From Phycisphaerae bacterium (GTDB lineage Bacteria; Planctomycetota; Phycisphaerae; Phycisphaerales; SM1A02), in assembly GCA_030432455.1 (NCBI GenBank), contig JAUIHC010000221.1, positions 1 through 5,657 of the forward strand: 5,657 bases of DNA, written 5' to 3'. The notes under the pieces are model-generated. The model was not told the origin of the DNA and ran no database searches. It worked only from the letters and a program-made list of their open reading frames with translations. Below are positions 1 to 5,626 of this stretch, in pieces. Position 1 is the first letter of the stretch; each line of letters opens with the position of its first letter. The position numbers were made by a program, and so were the translations under genes.

Positions 1-990
1 AAACGCCCATCGCCCGCGGAAGGTGAGATCCTCGTCCCGCACGATGCGGCGGCGGATCGCGATGGCGAGGGCCTCGATCCCGATGCCGTCCCGGGCCCCG
101 ATCGCGAGATCCGCGGTCGAGGGGGTGCCACAGAGATCGATCTTGTTCGCCACCCGCAGCACGCCTTCGGGCGGATCGAGGGTCGCGGGGAGGGCCGCAT
201 CCTCGGTGTCGGGACTCGCCAGATGGACGATGAGCGTCGCCCGCCGGATCGCGTCGAGACTCGCGGCGATCGCGGCCCGCTCGATCTCGTCGTCGGTCTC
301 CCGGAGCCCCGGCGTGTCGATCCACTCGACGACGACGCCGCCGAGTTCGAGTCGCTTCGACACGCGGTCGCGGGTCGTGCCGGGCAGCGTGGAGACGATC
401 GCGGCCTCGGTGCGGGCCATCGCGTTCAGAAGCGTGCTCTTCCCCGCGTTCGGGGCGCCGATGCAGACCACGGTCGCGGGTCGCAGCAGTCGATCGAGCC
501 GTTCGCTGCGTTCGCGTTCTTCGGCATCGAGCGGTCCGGAGCAGGCTCGCCACGCATCCGCCTGTCGCAGCAGGAGCGGAATCGCGGCGGGGCTCGCGGC
601 GTGTGGCAGGGCGTCGAGGGCGAGCGACTCGATCTCATCGGTCGCTTCGGGCCGAGCATTCGCCGGCGGGGTGGCGAGCCATGCGACGCCCGCGTCCCGC
701 AGCGCCGTCGCCACGCGGCGCACGATCGCCGGGCCGCCGTGCGGCATGAGCTGAGCGTGTCGATCGTCGAGCCGCGTCACGACGCCGTCGTCGATCTCGG
801 CGAGTCGGCGCGGACGCCAGTCGCCGCGAGCGAGCGGAGGACCGGGGGCGATCGCGGTCAGCACGGCGTCGAGGGAGTCCGGGTCGTCGGCGTCGAGGTC
901 GATGATCGCGACGCCGCCGCGGCCGGTGGGCGACGCGAGCCACGCCCGCACCGTGCCCGGCACCGACGATGCGTCGGCGGTCGGGCTCAC
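1..990 (-). CDS. MnmE/TrmE-family GTPase, reduced form, 3' end cut off by the window
   Basis: Seen: 330 codons read from a GTG at 990 to the window edge without a stop. The N-terminus has SPTGRGGVAIIDL (residues 20-32), like the ATPPGRGG start of MnmE, and HGGP at 84-87. The G domain is complete: G1 GAPNAGKST (178-186), G2 GTTRD (204-208), G3 DTPGLRE (225-231), G4 NKID (282-285), and a G5-like GARDGIG just after. Known for the family: MnmE is a K+-activated GTPase that, with MnmG, modifies the wobble uridine of certain tRNAs in the cytoplasm. The K+-binding Asn (N181) and the switch II catalytic Glu (E237, twelve residues after the G3 Asp) are present. Odd: HGGP to G1 spans 94 residues against about 139 in E. 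coli MnmE, and the FTGEDVVE and GEFxxRAFxNxKxDLxQAEA motifs are not recognisable. The C-terminal CxGK motif would lie outside the window. Start chosen because GTG overlaps the coaX stop (GTGA). It could be a true but diverged MnmE or a paralogue with another role. Confidence 0.88.
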   Translation of the reverse strand, partial: MSPTADASSVPGTVRAWLASPTGRGGVAIIDLDADDPDSLDAVLTAIAPGPPLARGDWRPRRLAEIDDGVVTRLDDRHAQLMPHGGPAIVRRVATALRDAGVAWLATPPANARPEATDEIESLALDALPHAASPAAIPLLLRQADAWRACSGPLDAEERERSERLDRLLRPATVVCIGAPNAGKSTLLNAMARTEAAIVSTLPGTTRDRVSKRLELGGVVVEWIDTPGLRETDDEIERAAIAASLDAIRRATLIVHLASPDTEDAALPATLDPPEGVLRVANKIDLCGTPSTADLAIGARDGIGIEALAIAIRRRIVRDEDLTFRGRWAF

Positions 991-1757
991 GACTCCGCGT
1001 CTTCGGTCGCGGTCTTCCACGCGAGCGCCATGCCCTTCAGGACGAGATCCGGGATCACGCGGCTGACCAGTTCGTCGTCCTGAAAGAGGGTCGGCGCATC
1101 ACCGCCGGTCGCGACCACCAGCGGAAATCCGCCGTAGGCGAGGGCGTACCGCTCGACCAGCTTCCACACGCCGCCGGTGACGGCCCCGTGCACGCCTCGC
1201 CGCATCGCGTCGGCCGTGTTGCGGCCCCAGGGCTCGCCCTCGGGCTCGACGAACTCGAGGTCGGGAAGAAGATCGGTGGACGCCGCGAGCGTCCGAAGCA
1301 TCGCGCCGATGCCGGGCAGGATCGCCCCGCCCTGGAAGACGCCTTCGCCGTCCACGAAATCGACGGTCACCGCGGTTCCCGCGTCGATCACGATGCACGC
1401 CTGCGTGATCTCGTGCCACGCCGCCGCCGCCGCGAGCAGGCGATCGACGCCGATGATCGACTCGGGGTCGAGCCCGCGACCGATCGGGGCGGCGAGGTCG
1501 CGTTCCATCTCGACGAGGTCGCCGCCGATGCGGTCGGCGAGCAGCGGGCGCAGGGCGTCGGCGGCGGGGCGGTTCACGGAGGCGAGCACGACCGCACGCT
1601 CGCCGCGCTCGACATCGGCGAGCCACGCCTCGACTGCGGCCACGACCTCGGGCATGCCCTCGAGGGGGCGGTCGATCGTCTCGTCGAGGTCGCCATCGAC
1701 GAGTCGTCCGGCGCGGATGGACGAGTTGCCGATCGAGATCGCGGCGGCGGTGTTCAT
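987..1757 (-). CDS. coaX: Type III pantothenate kinase (CoaX)
   Basis: Catalyses ATP-dependent phosphorylation of pantothenate, the first step of coenzyme A synthesis, in the cytosol. Family members work as dimers, need a monovalent cation and are not feedback-inhibited by CoA. Seen in the 256-residue product (normal length): IGVDR at 102-106 with the conserved Asp105; VIDAGTAVTVD at 123-133 with Asp125; GGAILPGIGAM at 143-153; GRNTADAMRRGV at 178-189; VVATGGDAP at 214-222. Odd: the N-terminal DxGNT phosphate-binding motif reads SIGNS (residues 8-12), so the usual Asp is Ser, encoded TCG. The start is the ATG at 1757, which places this motif where the family has it. The same frame stays open further upstream, but only by running through the preceding gene. 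The ribosome site is weak (GGA, 7 nt upstream). The stop overlaps the GTG of the MnmE-like gene. Identity is strong; full activity is less certain because of the motif change. Confidence 0.93.
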   Translation of the reverse strand: MNTAAAISIGNSSIRAGRLVDGDLDETIDRPLEGMPEVVAAVEAWLADVERGERAVVLASVNRPAADALRPLLADRIGGDLVEMERDLAAPIGRGLDPESIIGVDRLLAAAAAWHEITQACIVIDAGTAVTVDFVDGEGVFQGGAILPGIGAMLRTLAASTDLLPDLEFVEPEGEPWGRNTADAMRRGVHGAVTGGVWKLVERYALAYGGFPLVVATGGDAPTLFQDDELVSRVIPDLVLKGMALAWKTATEDAES

Positions 1758-1782
1758 GCGGAGATCCGGAGTTGTGAGGTTC

Positions 1783-1806
1783 GGGGGCGGGGGCGGGGGA
1801 CGGGGG
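1783..1806 (+). other. Perfect four-run G5 quadruplex motif (C-rich in the mRNA)
   Basis: Four runs of exactly five G on the plus strand (1783-1787, 1789-1793, 1795-1799, 1802-1806) are separated by C, C and AC. This meets the usual quadruplex rule with very short loops, which predicts high stability. It fills half of the 49-nt gap between the aminotransferase stop and the coaX start. Because both genes are on the minus strand, the G-rich strand is the template and the message carries the C-rich copy. A role in pausing or termination is inference. Confidence 0.75.
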
Positions 1807-2673
1807 TCAGCGGGCGGCGATCGCCGCTCGAATCGAGCCGACCATCGTATCGAGGAGCCGCTGCATCCACGGACCGCCCCGAAGCGGCCGCCCGTCGAGC
1901 CGACCGACGGCATGCAGCAGCCGATTGCTGGAGGCGATGCCGATCTCGTCGGCGGCGCGGAGTTCGGCGACGCCCAGGGCCCGCTCGCGGATCGGGAGTG
2001 CGATCCGGCGGGCGGCCTCGATCACGAGGGGCCGCATGGTGCCGGGCAGGATCGCGGGGGCGGCGGTCGTGGCGGGGGCGACGAGCACGCCGTCCACGAG
2101 GGCGAGGATCGTCGAGTGCGTCCCTTCGCTCACGAGACCGTCGCGGTGCAGGATCGTCTCGGCAGCCCCGTCGGCGTGTCCCCGCATCGCGGCCATGACA
2201 TTCGCCAGCAGGTTCAGCGACTTGATGTCGGTCCGCATCCAACGGTCGTCGGGCGCGAGCGTCGCATCGACGGTCTGGATCGATCCGATCTCGGAGAGCG
2301 GCGGGAGCGGCGTCGCGAAGGCGAAGACCGTCGGTGCGAGCGAGCGGCCGGGCGCGTGGCGACGCGGAATCTCCACGCCGCGGGTCACCTGCAGATAGAC
2401 CGACGCGTCGCCGGTGCCCTCGGCATCCAGCAGCCGGTCGATGATCTCGCGATACGACCCGGGTTCGAAGCCTGCGATGCCGAGCTCCCGCAGGCTCCGG
2501 CCGAGCCGTGCGATGTGCGCATCCATCGCCACCGGGAACCCGTCGAAGACGCGGGTGCTCTCGTAGACGCCGTCGCCGAAGAGGAAGCCCCGGTCGAAGG
2601 GCGAGATCCGGGCCTCCGCGATCGGGACGATCGCGTCGCCGAGGAGCACCATCGTCGGCGCGGCGGGGCTCAC
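1807..2673 (-). CDS. dat: D-amino-acid aminotransferase (class IV PLP-dependent)
   Basis: Interconverts D-amino acids and 2-oxo acids (typically D-alanine plus 2-oxoglutarate to pyruvate plus D-glutamate) in the cytosol, usually supplying peptidoglycan synthesis. Seen in the 288-residue product: DRGFLFGDGVYE at 27-38 with Tyr37; VYLQVTRG at 92-99; PRRH at 103-106, matching the Arg-x-His carboxylate-binding pair of Bacillus D-amino-acid aminotransferase; DIKSLNLL at 149-156 with the PLP Schiff-base Lys151; SEGTHSTI at 182-189 with the cofactor-contacting Glu183. From memory, the resemblance to the Bacillus enzyme runs the full length. Branched-chain aminotransferase (IlvE) and aminodeoxychorismate lyase (PabC) share the fold but lack the RxH pair, so they are less likely. 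The GTG at 2673 is chosen because it overlaps the btpA stop (GTGA) and has GAGG 7 nt upstream. An ATG at 2652 would give a product 7 residues shorter, with no clear ribosome site. Confidence 0.88.
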   Translation of the reverse strand: MSPAAPTMVLLGDAIVPIAEARISPFDRGFLFGDGVYESTRVFDGFPVAMDAHIARLGRSLRELGIAGFEPGSYREIIDRLLDAEGTGDASVYLQVTRGVEIPRRHAPGRSLAPTVFAFATPLPPLSEIGSIQTVDATLAPDDRWMRTDIKSLNLLANVMAAMRGHADGAAETILHRDGLVSEGTHSTILALVDGVLVAPATTAAPAILPGTMRPLVIEAARRIALPIRERALGVAELRAADEIGIASSNRLLHAVGRLDGRPLRGGPWMQRLLDTMVGSIRAAIAAR

Positions 2674-3470
2674 CCGCGGGCCTCGACGAAGGCGCGGGCC
2701 CGCGCCGGGTCGATCGGGTTCGACCAGTCGCCGTCCACCTTGATCGCACTTCCGACGATCACCACGTCGCAGCGCTCGAGCAGGCCGGGCAGCGTCTCGG
2801 CGGTGGCGCCGCTTCCGACCGCCACCGGCAGCGGGCTCGCGTGCCGCGCCGCGTCGAGGTCGTGCGCCGACACCGCCTGCCCGGTGTGGCTGCCGGTGAT
2901 GATCACCGCGTCGGCGCCCATGAAGTGCGTGCCGGAGACGAGGTCCGCCAGCACGAGGTCGCCGGTGAGGGCGTGGGCCGAGTGCTTCTTCCGGACATCG
3001 GCCCAGATCGCGACCGACTCGGCGTCGATCGATCGACGGAAGCGCAGCAGCGGTCCCGCGTCGGCCTCGTCGAGGATGCCCTCGTCCGCGACCGCGGCGT
3101 AGGCGAAGCCCTCGGCGCGGATGAAGCGGGCGCCGGTCGCGTGCGCGATCGCGAGCGCCGCCCGGTTCGCACCCGCCAGCACCTGCACCCCGACGGGGCG
3201 ATCGCTCGCGGCCTCGACCACCGCCGCGACCGCCCGAGTCATGGCGGAGACGATCTCGGGTCCGACCTCGCGCCGCAGATACGGAAGGTCGTGCATGTTC
3301 TCGACGAGGATCGCGTCGAACCCGAGATCCACGAGTCGCCGCGCCTCGTCGGCGGCGCGGCGGGCGATCTCCGCGGGGCGGCGTTCTGCGCGGGGGGTGC
3401 CGGGGAGGGCATCGACATGCACCATGCCGACGAGGGTTCGGGGAGCGGGGGTCCAGCGTTCGGTGGTCAT
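2670..3470 (-). CDS. btpA: BtpA/SgcQ-family TIM-barrel protein
   Basis: A 266-residue member of the BtpA family, matching along its whole length. Seen: VGMVHVDALPGTP (14-26) at the first strand; GFDAILVENMHDLPY (50-64); VGVQVLAGANRAALAIA (93-109); FIRAEGFAYAAVADEG (116-131); WADVRKKHSAH (156-166); GADAVIITGSHTGQAV (185-200); PVAVGSGATAETL (215-227); VIVGSAIKVDGDW (237-249). Alternating strands and helices with Gly-rich loops fit a phosphate-binding (beta/alpha)8 barrel. Known: cyanobacterial BtpA is needed for stable photosystem I, and SgcQ is encoded in an enterobacterial sugar operon. Homologues are common in non-photosynthetic bacteria and archaea, and no reaction is established. No photosynthesis gene is visible here, so a metabolic enzyme role is inferred. 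The ATG overlaps the transporter stop (ATGA) and has GAGA 6 nt upstream. The frame stays open far upstream of this ATG, but that part is only the antisense-like shadow of the transporter gene. Confidence 0.9.
   Translation of the reverse strand: MTTERWTPAPRTLVGMVHVDALPGTPRAERRPAEIARRAADEARRLVDLGFDAILVENMHDLPYLRREVGPEIVSAMTRAVAAVVEAASDRPVGVQVLAGANRAALAIAHATGARFIRAEGFAYAAVADEGILDEADAGPLLRFRRSIDAESVAIWADVRKKHSAHALTGDLVLADLVSGTHFMGADAVIITGSHTGQAVSAHDLDAARHASPLPVAVGSGATAETLPGLLERCDVVIVGSAIKVDGDWSNPIDPARARAFVEARG
2681..2684 (-). promoter_or_regulatory. Ribosome binding site (GAGG) supporting the GTG start of dat
   Basis: GAGG on the minus strand lies 7 nt before the GTG at 2673, inside the end of btpA. 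It favours this start over the downstream ATG at 2652. Confidence 0.55.
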
Positions 3471-4501
3471 GGTCGATCTCGTCGGTCGGTGTGTGGCATG
3501 GTGAGGCGTCGGCCGGCGCCCTCGGTCGCCCGGCGACCGCTGCGCACCGCGATCGCGAGCATGACGCCGGTCAGTCCGGCCACCCCCGCGAGCATCCCGC
3601 ACACGATCCAGAATCCGACGTCGCTGCGGGCGAACGGAATCCCGCCGACGTTGATGCCGAGGAGTCCGGTGAAGAAGGTGAGCGGGAGGAAGATCGTCGC
3701 GATCCAGCTGAGCCGGTAGGTCGAGGTGGCGAGGTCGTCCATCGTGAGGATGTGGTCGCGATCGGCGAGCACCCGGGCGCGGTCGAGTTGTCCGTGGATG
3801 CGATGTTCGAGCCAGTTCGCCCGCTCCAGCAGCCCGCGCATCGCATCGACGTCGCCCTTCTCCGACCGCGTGCTGCTGTCGAGCAGCGACCGCTGGATCG
3901 CGGTCTGCAGCGGGTCGAGATGACGATCGAGACCGAGCAGGACCCGCCGCACCTCGGAGACGCGGTCCACGCGGGTCGCACGGGCGGTCTCCAGATCGGC
4001 TTCGATGTCGTCGAGGTCGAGCGCCGTCCGACGCAGCGACGGGGCGATGCGGTCGAGGAACTCGTCGGCGAGTTCGACCGTCGCCGCCAGCGTCGTCACC
4101 CTGCGATCGGGCAGGTCCGCGATGCCGGCGCACGCGCCTTCGACCACCCCGAGCCGGTGACGGCGGATGGTGGCCATCCGATCGTCGGCGACCACGATCG
4201 CCAGCATGTGGTCCTGTTCGCTGTCGAGAAGAGCCTCTGCGGGAATCTCCAGTCGCAGCAGCGACGAGCCGGCCTGGCGGTAGCGGAGGCTCTCCCCGCG
4301 GGCGTCCTCGCCGACGATCTCGATCAGCGACTCGGGGAACTCGAGATCGCGGAGGGCGCGGGCCGCCTCGCCCGCGTCGGCCTCGTCGAGCACCACGTCG
4401 ATCCAGCGGAACGACACGCCCGGCGGCGTGATCCGTCGCACGCCCGGCCGGAGGTCCTCGTACCATTCCGTCGGTAGATTGGCGGCCGGAAGGTTGGGCA
4501 C
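3467..4501 (-). CDS. CorA/ZntB-family divalent metal ion transporter
   Basis: Inner-membrane channel or transporter for divalent cations (Mg2+, Zn2+ or similar), pentameric in known members. Seen, in 344-residue numbering: a soluble N-terminal domain beginning near TEWYEDLRPG (11-20); a long charged helical region (about 144-254), the usual stalk; a first membrane segment (about 264-286) ending in GINVGG (282-287); a second segment (about 296-319); and a short basic cytosolic tail. The two C-terminal helices joined by a GxN signature define the family. GIN followed by VGGIP resembles ZntB more than the GMN of classical CorA, so the ion is uncertain. Start: GTG at 4501 is preceded by GGGAG with an 8-nt spacer and gives the usual family length. 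An in-frame ATG at 4669 would add 56 Ser/Asp- and Arg-rich residues with no family similarity and no good ribosome site. I favour 4501 at about 0.6. First gene of the minus-strand cluster. Confidence 0.88.
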   Translation of the reverse strand: MPNLPAANLPTEWYEDLRPGVRRITPPGVSFRWIDVVLDEADAGEAARALRDLEFPESLIEIVGEDARGESLRYRQAGSSLLRLEIPAEALLDSEQDHMLAIVVADDRMATIRRHRLGVVEGACAGIADLPDRRVTTLAATVELADEFLDRIAPSLRRTALDLDDIEADLETARATRVDRVSEVRRVLLGLDRHLDPLQTAIQRSLLDSSTRSEKGDVDAMRGLLERANWLEHRIHGQLDRARVLADRDHILTMDDLATSTYRLSWIATIFLPLTFFTGLLGINVGGIPFARSDVGFWIVCGMLAGVAGLTGVMLAIAVRSGRRATEGAGRRLTMPHTDRRDRP

Positions 4502-4509
4502 TCGACGGA

Positions 4510-4514
4510 CTCCC
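4510..4514 (-). promoter_or_regulatory. Ribosome binding site (GGGAG) for the GTG start of the metal transporter
   Basis: GGGAG on the minus strand sits 8 nt before the GTG at 4501. It is the best-placed site in the region and the main reason for choosing the shorter transporter. The upstream ATG at 4669 has nothing comparable. Confidence 0.5.
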
Positions 4515-4525
4515 GCGCGGCTCGA

Positions 4526-4561
4526 CCGGACCCGAATCCGGAACCCGATCCGGACCCCCGC
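4526..4561. repeat. Three-copy 12-bp imperfect tandem repeat (CCGGA-CCCGAT type)
   Basis: Units CCGGACCCGAAT (4526-4537), CCGGAACCCGAT (4538-4549) and a decayed third, CCGGACCCCCGC (4550-4561), follow each other directly. The unit junctions form two TCCGGA palindromes at 4537-4542 and 4549-4554, twelve bases apart. If translated as part of a longer transporter, it would give a short Arg/Ile/Gly-rich run. It may be a regulatory site upstream of the transporter or simple local duplication. Confidence 0.55.
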
Positions 4562-4733
4562 CTCGATCCGTGGAGCGTACCCGGTGCGATTCGAACGATC
4601 CCCGACCGACGACGGTCCGTCCGACGGGGCGGAGAGGGTGGAGGCGTCGCTCGGCGTGCGGTCCGACATGCTCGGCGGCGTTCAGGTCGCAGCGCGTGAT
4701 GCCGGATGCGGAGGGCATGAACCCGACCGCAGC

Positions 4734-4742
4734 GGAGGGAGG
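4734..4742 (+). promoter_or_regulatory. Very strong ribosome binding site of the dehydrogenase gene
   Basis: GGAGGGAGG, a doubled Shine-Dalgarno core, is followed by an 8-nt spacer and the ATG at 4751. It is the strongest such site in the window and fixes the start. Confidence 0.75.
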
Positions 4743-4750
4743 CACGGTCG

Positions 4751-5626
4751 ATGACCAGGCGTCGTGACGGGATCGGTCCCGATCTCGCGGGGAAGCGTCT
4801 TCTGGTGACCGGCGGCGGCACCGGGATCGGCGCCGCGACCGCGCGGCTCGCGGCCGCGGAAGGGATGCGGGTTCTGGTGACGGGGCGTCGGGCCGAGCCG
4901 CTCGACCGCGTGGTCGCCTCGATCCGTGAGGCGGGGGGCGCTGCGGCGTCGTTCGTCGGCGATGTCGCGGCGGAGGGGGCCGGCGAGGCGATGCTCGCCG
5001 CGATGCACGACGCGTTCGGCGGGGTCGATGCGGTCTTCGCCAACGCGGGGTACGGCATCGAGACGCCGGGCATGGAACTGGCGATGCCCGAACTGCGGCG
5101 GATCTTCGAGGTCAACCTGTTCGCGGCCGTCGATCTCATACGGTCGGCGGGCCGGGTGATGGGGGACGCGGGCGGGGCGGGGCATCTCCTCGGATGCTCC
5201 AGCATCCTCGGCAAGTTCACGCTTCCCGAGTACGGCGCGTACTCGGCGACCAAGGCCGCCCTGACGCATGTCTGCCGGGCGATGCGGACCGAGCTTCGTG
5301 GGTCGGGGATCGCGGTCAGCACCGTGCATCCGGTCACGACCCGGACCGAGTTCTTCGAGGTCGCGGCCCGCGCGAGTGCGGGTGACAAGGGCGGGGCGGC
5401 GGACCCGGCTCGGCTGCGACCCGACGGCACCCCGAGGCACGCGCCCCGTGCGTTCATCCAGAGCCCCGAGCGGGTCGGGCGGGCGGTGGTCCGGTGTCTT
5501 CGGCGGCCCCGGGCCGAGGTCTGGACGACGGTGTCGGGACGGCTTGCCGCCGGCGTCTTCGAGCTCGTGCCGCCGATCTACGAACTCATGCTCCGGAGTC
5601 AGGTCCACGGGCCGGGTTCGCGCTGA
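4751..5626 (+). CDS. Classical short-chain dehydrogenase/reductase (SDR), probably NADP(H)-linked
   Basis: A cytosolic Rossmann-fold oxidoreductase of 291 residues; the substrate cannot be read from sequence. Seen: cofactor loop TGGGTGIG (20-27); TGRR after the second strand (44-47), where Arg46/Arg47 suggest NADP(H) preference; GDV with Asp71; FANAGYG (96-102); active-site Asn122 in VNLFAAVDL; catalytic Ser in CSSILGK (149-155, probably Ser150 or Ser151); YSATK with Tyr164 and Lys168; HPVTTRTEF (193-201) after strand six. All four catalytic tetrad residues are present, so the enzyme should be active. The C-terminal part (about 235-291), with SPERVGRAVVRCL and a hydrophobic FELVPPIYELML stretch, extends beyond the minimal fold of about 250 residues and probably forms the substrate lid or dimer contact. 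It is transcribed away from the minus-strand cluster, and no functional link to it is evident. The 31 bases after the stop show no clear terminator. Confidence 0.92.
   Translation: MTRRRDGIGPDLAGKRLLVTGGGTGIGAATARLAAAEGMRVLVTGRRAEPLDRVVASIREAGGAAASFVGDVAAEGAGEAMLAAMHDAFGGVDAVFANAGYGIETPGMELAMPELRRIFEVNLFAAVDLIRSAGRVMGDAGGAGHLLGCSSILGKFTLPEYGAYSATKAALTHVCRAMRTELRGSGIAVSTVHPVTTRTEFFEVAARASAGDKGGAADPARLRPDGTPRHAPRAFIQSPERVGRAVVRCLRRPRAEVWTTVSGRLAAGVFELVPPIYELMLRSQVHGPGSR

Larger units (their letters stand above)
4502..4733. promoter_or_regulatory. Divergent intergenic region between the transporter cluster and the dehydrogenase gene
   Basis: The minus-strand cluster and the plus-strand dehydrogenase point away from this stretch, so both promoters should lie here or just inside the gene starts. 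It is less uniformly GC at third positions than the neighbouring genes, and contains the 12-bp repeat and a tRNA-3'-end-like string (4571-4596). I cannot point to a convincing -35/-10 pair. If the transporter starts at 4669, most of this stretch is coding and the intergenic region shrinks to 81 nt. Confidence 0.4.

Noticed and set aside
23..1083. Plus-strand open frames opposite the MnmE-like gene
   Set aside because: The minus-strand frame carries a full set of GTPase motifs, while the plus-strand translations are low complexity without motifs.
1758..1913. A longer N-terminus for CoaX
   Set aside because: It would run through the end of the aminotransferase gene and the C-rich gap, giving a poly-Pro stretch. 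The kinase fold starts right at the ATG at 1757.
1807..2673. Assignment as branched-chain aminotransferase (IlvE) or aminodeoxychorismate lyase (PabC)
   Set aside because: The PRRH carboxylate-binding pair and the DIKSLNLL context match D-amino acid aminotransferase better. The fold alone does not exclude the others, so some doubt remains.
1177..3102. A long plus-strand open frame (about 640 codons) opposite coaX, dat and btpA
   Set aside because: It is an antisense shadow typical of very high GC DNA: its composition is Arg/Ser/Ala-rich, it has no recognisable motif, and it crosses three well-supported genes.
4571..4600. Possible -10/-35 promoter elements for the minus-strand cluster (TACGCT with TTCGAA)
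   Set aside because: The spacing is about 10 bases instead of 16-18, and the hexamers match poorly.
3471..4745. A continuous minus-strand frame that would extend BtpA to about 690 residues
   Set aside because: The upstream part is Arg/Gly/Pro-rich with no family similarity and lies over the transporter gene in another frame. The BtpA domain begins just after the ATG at 3470.
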